This document shows positions 17,016 to 26,019 of a stretch of DNA of 64,000 nucleotides, in pieces; position 1 is the first letter of the stretch, and the number at the start of each line of letters is the position of its first letter. The DNA lies in contig CAKOKQ010000001.1 of assembly GCA_934095825.1 (NCBI GenBank), positions 1 to 64,000 on the forward strand. The letters are read 5' to 3'. The stretch comes from an uncultured Bacilli bacterium. GTDB taxonomy: Bacteria; Bacillota_I; Bacilli_A; RF39; UBA660. A program made the position numbers and the translations under genes. Under the pieces are notes generated by a model. The model had not been told where the DNA came from and did no database searches. It worked only from the letters and a program-made list of their open reading frames with translations.

Positions 17016-19218
17016 ACCTATGCACGCTAATAACGAAAAATCAAAAGATTTTGTAGGTTCAATAAAAAGATTATTAGTTAATTTAAAACCATGGAAAATT
17101 CTAATGGGTTTAGCTATAATTCTTGCCTTTTTATCCGCTATTTTATCGCTTACAGCACCAAATAAATTATCCAGTTTAACGGATGTTATAACAAATGGCA
17201 TAAAGCCTAATACTGAGACTTTGCAAGAAGTTGTTAAAGAAATTAGCAAAAACTTTAATAGTGAGGCAATGAGTGAAAAGACAAGACTTATTTTAACTAG
17301 TGAAGATATAAGTTCTGAAGATAAAACCACTTTTCAAAACTTCTTAAACAAAATGCAAGAAGGTACTAATGGTAGTAATATTACGACAGGTGAGGTTACT
17401 ACTAATAATAACGATAGTGCTGATAATAAAGAAATGATGAGGGCTATTCTGGATTTACCAAGTAGTGTTTTAAATGTTTTAATAGATGATATTTCGGTAA
17501 ATGGGACTAAGATTAGTTCAGAAGATGAGATTACTTTTTTAAGAAGTGTTATTGATATTGATGCTAGTAAAGTAAATAATGATACCCTAAAAGTAATGGA
17601 TAATTTACCCGAATCTATTTATAATTTAATTAAACCAACTATGGATTTAGATGCGGCTAAAAAAATTATTATAACTTTAGTATGTTTATATCTATTAAGT
17701 GCGATATTTGGTTATATTCAAAGTTATTCGATGACAACGGTATCTAATGGTTTTGCTAAAGATTTAAGAACTAGAATTTCGGTTAAAATTAATAAATTAC
17801 CCTTAAGATTCTTTGATTCTCATGAAATAGGGGATATCTTAAGTCGAGTTACTAATGATGTTGATACCATTGCGCAAAATTTAAATCAAAGTTTGGCTAC
17901 TTTAATTAGTTCCGTTACTTTGTTTATTGGTTCAATTATTATGATGTTTACAACCAATTGGGTAATGGCTATTACGGCTATTTTATCAACCTTATTTGGT
18001 TTTACATTTATGATTTCTATTTTAAAGAAATCCCAAAAATACTTTATCGCTCGTCAAGAAGAATTAGGGAATATCAATGGTCATATTGAAGAAATCTATA
18101 GTGGGCATAATGTTGTAGAGTGCTATAATGCTAAAGGGGAAGTTACTAAGACTTTTGATGAGTTAAATGGTCGTTTGCGTGAGTGTAACAAAAAAAGTCA
18201 ATTCTTATCGGGACTTATGCAACCAATGATGGGATTTATTGGCAATTTTGGTTATGTCATGGTTTGTATTGTTGGGGCTTTACTTACGATGAAAGGCTAT
18301 ATTACTTTTGGCGTTATAGTTGCTTTTATGATTTATGTTCGTTTATTTACTAATCCACTTTCACAGATTGCTCAAGCAATGACATCTCTTCAAACAACAG
18401 CGGCAGCCTCAGAGCGCGTCTTTGAATTCTTAGATGAAAAAGAAATGACTGATGAAAGTAATAAGACTAAAGTTTTAGATAAAACTAAAGTTAAAGGAAA
18501 TATCGAATTTAAAAATGTTAAATTTGGTTATGATGATAGTCGTTTGATTATTAAAGACTTTTCAGCTAGTGCCCATCCGGGAGAGAAGATTGCTATTGTT
18601 GGACCAACAGGAGCAGGAAAAACAACTATGGTTAATTTGCTTATGAAGTTTTATGAAATTAATTCTGGGGATATTTTAATCGATGGGGTTTCTACTAAAG
18701 ACTTAACTAGAGAAAATATTCATGACTTATTTGTTATGGTTTTACAAGATACTTGGTTATTTGATGGTACTATTCGGGATAATATTAAGTTTAATCAAGA
18801 AAATGTTACGGATGAAGAAATCTGGGCTGCTTGTAAGACGGTTGGCGTTGACCATTTCATTAAAACTTTACCAGGCGGGCTAGATTGTGTTATTGGCGAA
18901 AATGATTCCATAAGCGGTGGGCAAAAGCAGTTACTTACTATTGCTCGTGGTATGATTGAAAATGCCCCCTTCCTAATTTTAGATGAAGCAACTTCTAATG
19001 TTGATACCAGAACTGAGGAATTAGTGCAAAAAGCAATGGATAAGTTAATGGAAGGTCGTACTTCATTTATCATTGCTCACCGCCTGTCAACGATTAAGAA
19101 TGCTAATCTTATTCTTGTTATGAATGAAGGTAATATCATTGAACAAGGAACTCATGAAGAACTTATGAAGAAAAATGGTTTTTACGCTGATCTTTATAAT
19201 TCTCAATTTAAAAAATAA
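17008..19218 (+). CDS. ABC half-exporter, catalytic subunit with large extracellular insert
   Basis: 736 residues. After the first membrane helix (about 28-48) there is an insert of about 160 residues rich in Ser, Asn, Asp and Lys before the second helix (near 215), so it lies outside the cell in the first loop. The remaining helices and the nucleotide-binding domain follow. The catalytic residues are canonical: Walker A GPTGAGKTT, signature ISGGQKQLLTIARG, Walker B FLILDEATSNVD and switch IIAHRLSTI. It supplies the active ATP site to the heterodimer with the preceding subunit. Such loop inserts are known in some Gram-positive heterodimers; the role is unknown. Confidence 0.9.
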   Translation: MPRPMHANNEKSKDFVGSIKRLLVNLKPWKILMGLAIILAFLSAILSLTAPNKLSSLTDVITNGIKPNTETLQEVVKEISKNFNSEAMSEKTRLILTSEDISSEDKTTFQNFLNKMQEGTNGSNITTGEVTTNNNDSADNKEMMRAILDLPSSVLNVLIDDISVNGTKISSEDEITFLRSVIDIDASKVNNDTLKVMDNLPESIYNLIKPTMDLDAAKKIIITLVCLYLLSAIFGYIQSYSMTTVSNGFAKDLRTRISVKINKLPLRFFDSHEIGDILSRVTNDVDTIAQNLNQSLATLISSVTLFIGSIIMMFTTNWVMAITAILSTLFGFTFMISILKKSQKYFIARQEELGNINGHIEEIYSGHNVVECYNAKGEVTKTFDELNGRLRECNKKSQFLSGLMQPMMGFIGNFGYVMVCIVGALLTMKGYITFGVIVAFMIYVRLFTNPLSQIAQAMTSLQTTAAASERVFEFLDEKEMTDESNKTKVLDKTKVKGNIEFKNVKFGYDDSRLIIKDFSASAHPGEKIAIVGPTGAGKTTMVNLLMKFYEINSGDILIDGVSTKDLTRENIHDLFVMVLQDTWLFDGTIRDNIKFNQENVTDEEIWAACKTVGVDHFIKTLPGGLDCVIGENDSISGGQKQLLTIARGMIENAPFLILDEATSNVDTRTEELVQKAMDKLMEGRTSFIIAHRLSTIKNANLILVMNEGNIIEQGTHEELMKKNGFYADLYNSQFKK

Positions 19219-19234
19219 AAATTTAAGTTTATTT

Positions 19235-19266
19235 AAAGAATCATTGTTTGCAATAATGGTTCTTTT
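19235..19266 (+). terminator. Terminator of the MarR-ABC operon
   Basis: AAAGAATCATT pairs imperfectly with AATGGTTCTTT, followed by T's. Confidence 0.6.
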
Positions 19267-19296
19267 CTTTTATAATAATGGGGAGGAGTGGGGATT

Positions 19297-20058
19297 ATGT
19301 TTGAAAATGATGCAAATTATTTAGATCAACATTTTTTGATTGATGAAGATATTATAAAGAAGTATGTTAACTTTCCTAAGTTTAATAAAAATGATGTTGT
19401 TTTAGAAATTGGCCCCGGTAAAGGGACTTTAACTAGAATAATTACTCCTAAAGTAAGAAAGATGTATGCAATTGAATTAGATAAACGCTTAAAGCCTTAT
19501 TTAGAAGAAATTCCTAATTTAAATATTATTTGGGGTAGTGTCTTAGATGTGGAAATTCCCAAAGTCGATAAAATTATTACTTCTTTACCCTATAGTATTA
19601 TTGAACCCTTTATATATAAAATGATAAAAACAAATTTTCAAGAAATGTATATGTTAATGGGGGATAAATATATTTTAAATGTTGTAAATAAGGAAATAAC
19701 TAAACTAAGTGTTGTTACTAATAGTTTTTTTGAAACGGAAATATTATTAGAGGTTCCTCCTGTTGCTTTTGATATACAACCGCGCACGGATTCTTATATT
19801 GTTAAAATGGTTAAGGTGGAGGTTCCCAAAGAAAAAAAATATCAATTATATCGAGAAATTTATTGGCTAAATGAAAAGAAAATTAGAAACAGTTTAATGG
19901 AAGCTTTAATTAAATTAAATAGTTTAACTAAAAAAGAAGCTAAGGAATTAATAAAAATATTAGATATTCCCGAAGAAATATTAGAAGAAAAGTTTGAGAC
20001 TTTAAGTAATAAAAACTTAAAAATCTTAGATATGGCTCTAGAAAAGTTAGAAAATTAG
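19297..20058 (+). CDS. KsgA/Dim1/Erm-like rRNA adenine dimethyltransferase
   Basis: About 253 residues. The N-terminal segment LDQHFLIDEDII corresponds to the Q-N-F-L start of KsgA proteins. The SAM-binding motif is VLEIGPGKGTLT (near residue 38), followed by an acidic YAIELDKRL. The catalytic tetrad usually reads N-L-P-Y; here it is SLPYSI, with Ser at the Asn position. The C-terminal helical domain is present. The sequence resembles archaeal-type members more than the usual bacterial RsmA, so it may be a second paralog. ATG 19297 is chosen over GTG 19288 because GGAGG lies only 2 nt before the latter. Confidence 0.75.
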   Translation: MFENDANYLDQHFLIDEDIIKKYVNFPKFNKNDVVLEIGPGKGTLTRIITPKVRKMYAIELDKRLKPYLEEIPNLNIIWGSVLDVEIPKVDKIITSLPYSIIEPFIYKMIKTNFQEMYMLMGDKYILNVVNKEITKLSVVTNSFFETEILLEVPPVAFDIQPRTDSYIVKMVKVEVPKEKKYQLYREIYWLNEKKIRNSLMEALIKLNSLTKKEAKELIKILDIPEEILEEKFETLSNKNLKILDMALEKLEN

Positions 20059-20080
20059 CAAAAGTCGAAAAAAATCGAAC

Positions 20081-20109
20081 AAAAAAGCAAGAAAAACCTT
20101 GCTTTTTTT
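20081..20109 (+). terminator. Terminator after the KsgA-like gene
   Basis: AAAAAAGCAAG (20081-20091) pairs with CTTGCTTTTTT (20098-20108), followed by T's. Confidence 0.8.
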
Positions 20110-20147
20110 CGAGAATAATTATACAATTATATTGCGTTGGAAGTTTT

Positions 20148-20224
20148 GCACCCATAGCGCAATTGGATAGAGCGTTAGACTACGGATCTAAAGGTTAGGG
20201 GTTCGACTCCCTTTGGGCGCACCA
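20148..20224 (+). tRNA. tRNA-Arg (anticodon ACG), CCA encoded
   Basis: Cloverleaf of 77 nt: the D arm has GGATAGAGC, the anticodon stem TTAGA/TCTAA holds loop CTACGGA with anticodon ACG, the T loop is TTCGACT and the 3' end ACCA. The ACG anticodon needs adenosine-to-inosine editing by TadA. The acceptor stem GCACCCA/TGGGCGC contains an A3-C70 mismatch (20150 with 20218). Confidence 0.9.
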
Positions 20225-20231
20225 TTTGTTT

Positions 20232-20308
20232 CGGGAAGTAGCACAGCTTGGTAGTGCACTAGATTTGGGATCTAGGGGTCGCAGGTTCGAATCCTGTCTT
20301 CCCGACCA
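20232..20308 (+). tRNA. tRNA-Pro (anticodon TGG), CCA encoded
   Basis: 77-nt cloverleaf: acceptor CGGGAAG/CTTCCCG, anticodon stem CTAGA/TCTAG with loop TTTGGGA, T loop TTCGAAT, 3' ACCA. It is 7 nt after tRNA-Arg and co-transcribed with it. Confidence 0.95.
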
Positions 20309-20320
20309 TTTAGTTTATTA

Positions 20321-20349
20321 AATATCGTATTTGTTACGGTATTTTTTTT
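20321..20349 (+). terminator. Terminator of the tRNA-Arg/tRNA-Pro unit
   Basis: ATATCGTA (20322-20329) pairs with TACGGTAT (20335-20342) with one G-U pair, then T7. Confidence 0.8.
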
Positions 20350-20455
20350 ATTTCCCCTTGGTTCCTAAAAAAGTGGCACTAACAAACTGTGCTATAAAAG
20401 ATTAGAGATACAAAATAAGCTATTATGTTTAGTAATAATAGTAATCTATAAGTTT

Positions 20456-20491
20456 AAAATAATCTAGCGTTTGCAAGTACTAGATTATTTT
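20456..20491. terminator. Bidirectional terminator
   Basis: AAAATAATCTAG (20456-20467) and CTAGATTATTTT (20480-20491) form a 12-bp perfect stem with A and T tracts on both sides. It ends the nuclease gene on the minus strand. Confidence 0.75.
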
Positions 20492-20497
20492 AATTTG

Positions 20498-21247
20498 TTA
20501 AATGTTACTTGTGTCTATTCTGGTAAATAATTTTTCAAGGTCTTTTTCTTCAATTTCAAAGGTCGTACCTTTATCTTGAATTTTACCATATTTCTCTTTT
20601 GAAGTATAAAAAGAAATTTTCATATTAACGCTAATTGTGCCATCTTCTATTAATTCGAGAAATTTATTGAAGCTTTTTAATTTATATAATTTAAGATTAT
20701 GGTATTTAAAGTAAGTTTTACCAGAATATATTTTTTTGCTTACAGGAATTAAGGCTAAATATTTTAATTTCATATTTAATCTATTTTCCAATTGTTCAAA
20801 AGACCAAGAAATATTTTTATTAATATAGTTAGTTAAATGGTTTTTAATAACTAGATGTATAACTTGCAAATTTCTATCAACTTCTAATTTGAAATCATTA
20901 AACAAACCAACTTTGTTAAAATCGCCGCCATTAAATCGTCCGAAAAATACTTTGTATTTTCTATCATTCTTACTAGGCCACCCGTATTTGACTAAAATTT
21001 CTTTGATAGCTAAAGGCCTATTATCAGGAGCCATAGAAAATAACCCTATATGTGGTTCGCTGTAATTTAATTTTGTTTTCAACTCAATGCCGTAATAATC
21101 AGCAATTATTAAATTGTCATCTTCTTTTAATAATAAGTTTTCTAAAATTTTGCCAGCAGCACTGGTTCCTTTTTCAGTGTTTTCTATCCAATTTTTACAT
21201 TGTATTTTATAAAATTCTGTTTTTAATTTTTTAATATTATCTTTCAT
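20498..21247 (-). CDS. MvaI/BcnI-family restriction endonuclease (orphan)
   Basis: 249 residues. The N-terminal KGTSAAGKILENLL segment and the following ADYYGIELKTK match the MvaI/BcnI fold, related to MutH. D50, E55 and K57 form the D-x(4)-E-x-K nuclease site. These enzymes act as monomers, nicking each strand of a short sequence. No DNA methyltransferase gene is within the window, so it is either a solitary nuclease, with its methylase elsewhere, or a MutH-like nicking enzyme. The start ATG at 21247 follows AGGAGG with a 7-nt spacer. It diverges from the dGTPase-like gene across a 388-nt gap. Confidence 0.8.
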   Translation of the reverse strand: MKDNIKKLKTEFYKIQCKNWIENTEKGTSAAGKILENLLLKEDDNLIIADYYGIELKTKLNYSEPHIGLFSMAPDNRPLAIKEILVKYGWPSKNDRKYKVFFGRFNGGDFNKVGLFNDFKLEVDRNLQVIHLVIKNHLTNYINKNISWSFEQLENRLNMKLKYLALIPVSKKIYSGKTYFKYHNLKLYKLKSFNKFLELIEDGTISVNMKISFYTSKEKYGKIQDKGTTFEIEEKDLEKLFTRIDTSNI

Positions 21248-21635
21248 TTAAAAACCTCCTGTTAATTAAAAAAATTAAAATAAGCTTTAGAATAAAATCT
21301 ATTCTTTTGCTGTTAGTTAAAGATTCTAACATAAAGAAGTTAATTGTTAAAGCATAAATTAACTTAATGTACAAAATAATAATTAAAAGACCTAACTTTA
21401 ATTAATAAGTAATCTAAAAATTTAATGTATTTATAATAGAATATCTTAATTTTTATTTACAAATTATTTATATGCTCTATCATAAATTATAAAATCATTT
21501 TAAAAAGTTATCAGAATACTGAGTTTGTATTTTTAGATATTATTCTAGCTTTTAAATATAAATTTTGTTAAAATAGCACTTAGAAAGGAAATAATTGATT
21601 ATTAAAATATTTACGATTAATTATTAAACACTGTT
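21248..21635. other. Divergent intergenic region
   Basis: A 388-nt AT-rich stretch between the nuclease (minus) and dGTPase-like gene (plus). Apart from the nuclease ribosome binding site near 21255 and the hairpin-containing start region of the plus gene (21584-21638), only weak promoter-like AT hexamers are seen, for example TAAAAT near 21569. Confidence 0.5.
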
Positions 21636-21638
21636 ATG
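21584..21638 (+). promoter_or_regulatory. Shine-Dalgarno separated from start by a hairpin
   Basis: AAAGGAA (21584-21590) is 45 nt from the ATG (21636). Between them AATAATTGATT (21590-21600) pairs with GATTAATTATT (21615-21625), 11 bp with two G-U pairs. Folding leaves 10 nt (21626-21635) to the start codon. No other Shine-Dalgarno lies closer. Confidence 0.6.
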
Positions 21639-22766
21639 AATGAGAAACTATTTAAAGATATAAAAGAAAATATGGACCATGATTCTTTTTTAGGACCCCT
21701 AGCTTGTAAAAATAAAGAGGCTATTCGTTTTTATGAAGAAAAAGATGATATTAGACCGCCATATTTTCATGATACGGATAGAATTATCTATTCACTAGCC
21801 TATACTCGTTATATTAATAAAACTCAAGTGTTTACTAATACCGAAAATGATAATGTAACTAAAAGAAGTACACATGTTCAACTAGTAAGTAAAATTGCCA
21901 GAACCATTGGAAGAGCCCTAGGACTTAATGAAGATTTGATTGAGGCAGCCAGTCTTGGCCATGATATTGGTCATACCCCTTTTGGCCATGCGGGAGAGGC
22001 TATCTTAAATGAAATTTCCCTAAGTGTTGGTGAAGGCTACTTTAATCATAATATTCAAAGTGTTCGTAAGTTAGAGTTTATTGAAAATAGAGGTACTGGT
22101 CTTAACTTAACCATGCAGGTAATTGATGCTATTATGTGTCATAATGGAGAGCTAGAGTTAGAATGCTATAAACCTAAAAAGAAAACTTTTCAAGATGTTT
22201 TAAATGAATATAATAATACCTATTACGAAGAAGAGGCTAATACTTCGCTTATTCCTTGTACTTTAGAAGGTTGTGTTGTAAGAATTAGTGATATCATTTC
22301 TTATTTAGGCCGTGATATTGAGGATGCTTTAAGACTACACACTATTACTAAAGATGTTTTGCCTAAAGACATTATGGAAGTAACTGGTTATACCAATAAA
22401 GAAATAGTTAATTATTTTATTAATGATATTATAACTAATAGTTATGGTAAAGATTATATCAAGATGAGTAGTGCAGCTTTTCAAAATCTAAAAAAATTAA
22501 AGAAATTTAATTATGAACACATCTATAGTCAAGCTAATAGTAAAGATACTTTAGAAAAATGGCAACAAATGATGGAAAAACTATTTAACAGTGCTTTAAA
22601 AGATTTACAAGAAGAAAAAGAAACTAGTGATATTTATATTTATTTTTATAAATATATGAATGACGATTATAAGAAAAACACTTCTAAAGAAAGAGTAGTA
22701 ATAGATTATATTTCAGGAATGACGGACCGTTTCTTTCTAACTTCATGTGAAAAATTAGATAAATAA
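21636..22766 (+). CDS. dGTPase-like HD-domain phosphohydrolase
   Basis: 376 residues. Metal-binding HD residues are visible in order: H80 (RSTHVQLV), H109-D110 (SLGHDIGHTPFGH) and a distal Asp in RISDIISYLGRDIEDAL. The early RIIYSLAYTRYINKTQVF corresponds to the DR-x(n)-R-L-x-x-KTQVF signature of dGTP triphosphohydrolases. The family hydrolyses dNTPs to nucleoside and triphosphate, helping to balance nucleotide pools. Substrate preference cannot be told from sequence. The start is decided by the conserved N-terminus, although the Shine-Dalgarno is distant and bridged by a hairpin. Confidence 0.85.
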   Translation: MNEKLFKDIKENMDHDSFLGPLACKNKEAIRFYEEKDDIRPPYFHDTDRIIYSLAYTRYINKTQVFTNTENDNVTKRSTHVQLVSKIARTIGRALGLNEDLIEAASLGHDIGHTPFGHAGEAILNEISLSVGEGYFNHNIQSVRKLEFIENRGTGLNLTMQVIDAIMCHNGELELECYKPKKKTFQDVLNEYNNTYYEEEANTSLIPCTLEGCVVRISDIISYLGRDIEDALRLHTITKDVLPKDIMEVTGYTNKEIVNYFINDIITNSYGKDYIKMSSAAFQNLKKLKKFNYEHIYSQANSKDTLEKWQQMMEKLFNSALKDLQEEKETSDIYIYFYKYMNDDYKKNTSKERVVIDYISGMTDRFFLTSCEKLDK

Positions 22767-22830
22767 AAAAATTTAAAACTTATACTATTTAATTTTAAAG
22801 AGTAAAGTTACTTTTAAATGCAAAGTTAAA

Positions 22831-22859
22831 TTGACTTTTTTCATGATTAATAAGATAAT
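22831..22859 (+). promoter_or_regulatory. Promoter of the membrane-protein gene at 22881
   Basis: TTGACT (22831-22836), a 17-nt spacer and GATAAT (22854-22859). Confidence 0.6.
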
Positions 22860-22880
22860 ATATGTAGAGGTGATGTGTGC

Positions 22881-24641
22881 TTGCAAAAGAAAGAGAAAGA
22901 AAAAAAATTGACAATAACTGAAGAAGAAATAAAAAATAATCACATTGTTAAATCGACTAAGTCTTACTTAATTGTTTTTAGTACTATGTTTTTGGCTATA
23001 TTTTTATTATTGATTGGTAGTCTTTTCCGTACTAATGTTACTCCCGATTACCCAATTGTTTTTAAGGGAGCTAATAATCGTTTGATGGTAATTACCAGAA
23101 ATAATGATGTTAATGATATTACAAATATTGATGAGACGGATATTGTTTATGCTAATAGTGATGTTCGTTATATTTTGTATACAGATAAAAATACTTTATA
23201 TCTTTTAGATACGACAAGTACCGAAAACAAAAAAATGCTTACTAATAAGGCTTCAAGTTATGGGTTTAGTAGTGATGATAAGTATGTTTATTATATTGAA
23301 AATAACAAGGACTTATATATTTATAACCGAAAAAACGCTTCTTCTTATTTAGTCGATAGTAATGTTACTAAATTATTAGATGTATCTTTAGACTATGTTA
23401 TTTATGAAAAAGATAATTCTTTATTAGTTAAGGATATAGCAACTCAGACTATAGATACAGTTGCAAAATCTTATGAAGATATTATTTTAAGTAAAGATGG
23501 TAAGAAAATGCTTTATTCTAATTTAAATCAAGATGAGTCTTTAAACTATTATCTATATAACTTTACTGACTTTAGTAATGATCGAGTTTTAACTAATATT
23601 GAAGAACTTTTAAGTTATAATCCTAACTTTACAAAATTTATTTATACGACTAAAACAACGGATACTATTAATATTTACAATAATATTAAAGATAGTAAAG
23701 CTAGTAGTGATAAAAAGTTTGTAGCGCTCGATACTGATAATGCCACTAAAGAAGAATTAGAAGAAAATAAAAAGTTACAAAAAGAAATAGCTATGCGTAA
23801 TGAAATGCGTGATTATGCTAAAAACTATACGGTTTTAGCTTATGATGTTTATTATCAAAATAACCAAACAAAGACTTTGCTGGCTAGTAGTGTTAATAAA
23901 GTTTATTTAGATGATATAAGTGATCGTAAACTAATTTATACGAAGATGAATTGGAATAATAATTTTGATTTATCTAACTATACATCTTTAGAAGAATTTA
24001 AAAAAGATATTGAAACTAATAAAGAAAATGGTCTATACTATAAAGCCGCAGATACAGAAGCCTCTTTAGTTAAAGAAAATGTAAATGATACTTTAGTAGT
24101 AGAATTACTAAGTGGCGATGGTATTTACTTTAGTGAAGATACGAACCTTTATTACAGTAAAGTTAGTAATAAGAAAGCAACCAGTTATAAACTAATAACT
24201 AAGTCTTTAGTTAATTCAATTAAAGATATGACTAGTGATATTGGTCTAATATATTTAGAAAAAGAAAATGATACCAATACTTTAAAATATATTAGTGGTG
24301 GTAAATCTAGTGTTATTAATACTAATGTATCCGAAGAATATATTACAATATCAGAAACTGAAAATAGTATCTATTATTTAAAAGATTATGAAAATAATCA
24401 AGGTAAATTAATTATATATAATGGAATTATCAATAGTAAGATTGCTGATGATGTTAACTCATTTATTTATATCAATGATGATTTAATGTATGCAACTAAA
24501 AACTTTGATGAGAAAAGTAGTACATGCGATTTATATCGCTTAAATGGTAGTAAATTAACTTTAATTTATAAGGGAGTTTCAAAATGGTATAATCCTATTG
24601 CCAAAGAAAGTACTATTAAAAAGGAAGCCCTAACTAGTTAG
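22881..24641 (+). CDS. Membrane-anchored protein with large extracellular repeat domain
   Basis: About 586 residues. A short cytoplasmic Lys/Glu-rich head is followed by one membrane helix (residues 30-55, YLIVFSTMFLAIFLLLIGSLF), then over 500 extracellular residues rich in Asp, Asn, Tyr, Lys and Thr. Recurrent units of the type YVYYIENNKDLYIYNRKN, YLYNF-, and LYYSKVSNKKATSYKL resemble blades of a beta-propeller, as in TolB-like or DUF5050 domains. No enzyme motif is visible. TTG 22881 is preferred as start because AGAGGTGA (about 22866-22873) lies 7 nt upstream; the GTG at 22875 is too close. Followed by a terminator. Confidence 0.6.
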   Translation: MQKKEKEKKLTITEEEIKNNHIVKSTKSYLIVFSTMFLAIFLLLIGSLFRTNVTPDYPIVFKGANNRLMVITRNNDVNDITNIDETDIVYANSDVRYILYTDKNTLYLLDTTSTENKKMLTNKASSYGFSSDDKYVYYIENNKDLYIYNRKNASSYLVDSNVTKLLDVSLDYVIYEKDNSLLVKDIATQTIDTVAKSYEDIILSKDGKKMLYSNLNQDESLNYYLYNFTDFSNDRVLTNIEELLSYNPNFTKFIYTTKTTDTINIYNNIKDSKASSDKKFVALDTDNATKEELEENKKLQKEIAMRNEMRDYAKNYTVLAYDVYYQNNQTKTLLASSVNKVYLDDISDRKLIYTKMNWNNNFDLSNYTSLEEFKKDIETNKENGLYYKAADTEASLVKENVNDTLVVELLSGDGIYFSEDTNLYYSKVSNKKATSYKLITKSLVNSIKDMTSDIGLIYLEKENDTNTLKYISGGKSSVINTNVSEEYITISETENSIYYLKDYENNQGKLIIYNGIINSKIADDVNSFIYINDDLMYATKNFDEKSSTCDLYRLNGSKLTLIYKGVSKWYNPIAKESTIKKEALTS

Positions 24642-24650
24642 GACTTTTTT
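24624..24650 (+). terminator. Terminator after the propeller-like protein
   Basis: AAGCCCTAAC and GTTAGGACTT form a near-perfect hairpin with a 2-nt loop and T run. It overlaps the stop codon. Confidence 0.75.
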
Positions 24651-24685
24651 GTTTAAAATTTTAAAAAATGTTAATAATAAGAAAG

Positions 24686-24741
24686 AAGGAGAATAATTAA
24701 TTAAAGTAGGCAGTAGTTTAATTAATTAAACGAAGAATATG
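24686..24741 (+). promoter_or_regulatory. Shine-Dalgarno separated from start by a 12-bp hairpin
   Basis: AAGGAGA (24686-24692) is 46 nt before ATG 24739. A perfect 12-bp stem, TAATTAATTAAA (24694-24705) with TTTAATTAATTA (24717-24728) and an 11-nt loop, fills the gap. After folding, 10 nt remain before the start. Confidence 0.65.
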
Positions 24742-26019
24742 GAATACAAAAATTATAAGCACGATACTTATACACTTTATACAATAAAAACAGATAAGTT
24801 TAAGACCTGTCATATGGAAATAATATTTAAAAATAAGATAAATAAAGAAGAGATTACTATTTTAAATCTTTTAGGAACTTATTTAGCATATACATCGCAA
24901 AAATATCCGAAGCGCCGTAATGTTATTGAGGCTTTAGAAGATTTATATGATACAAATTTTTATGAGACTAATGCTAGAGTGGGAAAAAATATCTTTGCCT
25001 CATTTATTATGGATTTTTTAGAACCCACTTATTGTGAAAAAGACTTCTTAGATCAAGTACTTTCTTTTCCTTTTGAATTTATTTTTAATCCAAATTTTAA
25101 AAATACTGTTCCTGATAAGAAAATATTTGATGTTATCGTAAATATGGTTAAAAGTACCATAATGAGTAGTAAAGATAGTCCTACTAATTATGCTTTTAAG
25201 CAAGCTTTTAAGACTTTAGGAGAAGATAATCCAGCAGGATTTGATATGAATGGCGATATAGATATTTTAAGACGGATAACACCCGAAGATTTATATAGTT
25301 ATTATCAAAGATTTTTGAAGGAATTTAGTTGTGATATTTATATCATTGGGAACTTAGATATGGAATATGTTGATATGAAGATAAGCGGGGTTTATAAAAA
25401 CAACTATGTGGCCCCAGAAGTTACAGATTATTTTATAAATTATCCTTTAAATCGTAAGGTTACTTATAAATGTGAGATGGGACCTTATGAGCAATCATCA
25501 TTTATTATGCTTTATAAGACAGATATGTTAACTGATAAAGAGAAAAATTATGTTATTCATTATTTCAATTCAATATTTGGCAGTGGTTCTTTAAATAATA
25601 AGTTAAATCAGTATTTAAGAGAAGAAAATGGTTTGTGTTATAGTACATATAGTCTTTATCAGAAGATTGATAACTTGTTTATTGTATATGCAGGAATTGA
25701 TGCGGAAAATAAAGACGCTTGTGTTAGAATAGTTAAAAAAGCTTTAAAAGAAATGCAACAAGGAAACTTTACCGAGGAAGAAATTACATTTGCTAAGGAA
25801 AATTTAATTAATCAAATTAAAATGAGTTATGATACCCAGACGAGTATTTTAGATAACTATGCATTTCATAATTTAATTGGTTCACCACTTTTAAATGTCC
25901 GTATTAAAGAAATTGAAAATGTTACAAAGGAAGAAATTGTAGAATTAGCTAAGAAAATTAAATTAAATTCTATCTATTTATTGGGAGGTACTAATGCTAA
26001 AGAAAATCAAGATAAATAA
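24739..26019 (+). CDS. M16-family peptidase-like protein, inactive subunit (YmfF-like)
   Basis: 426 residues with the M16 (pitrilysin/insulinase) fold signature regions. These include the C-terminal substrate-handling motif near FNSIFGSGSLNNKLNQYLREENGLCYSTYSLY, in which the Arg-x-x-x-GL-x-Y element is recognisable. The zinc motif HxxEH is absent; the corresponding place reads NLLGTYLAYTSQKYPKR. M16 proteins often work as a heterodimer of one catalytic and one non-catalytic subunit, as in the YmfF/YmfH pair of Bacillus. The next gene encodes the catalytic partner and overlaps by 26 nt, supporting a complex. Confidence 0.8.
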   Translation: MEYKNYKHDTYTLYTIKTDKFKTCHMEIIFKNKINKEEITILNLLGTYLAYTSQKYPKRRNVIEALEDLYDTNFYETNARVGKNIFASFIMDFLEPTYCEKDFLDQVLSFPFEFIFNPNFKNTVPDKKIFDVIVNMVKSTIMSSKDSPTNYAFKQAFKTLGEDNPAGFDMNGDIDILRRITPEDLYSYYQRFLKEFSCDIYIIGNLDMEYVDMKISGVYKNNYVAPEVTDYFINYPLNRKVTYKCEMGPYEQSSFIMLYKTDMLTDKEKNYVIHYFNSIFGSGSLNNKLNQYLREENGLCYSTYSLYQKIDNLFIVYAGIDAENKDACVRIVKKALKEMQQGNFTEEEITFAKENLINQIKMSYDTQTSILDNYAFHNLIGSPLLNVRIKEIENVTKEEIVELAKKIKLNSIYLLGGTNAKENQDK

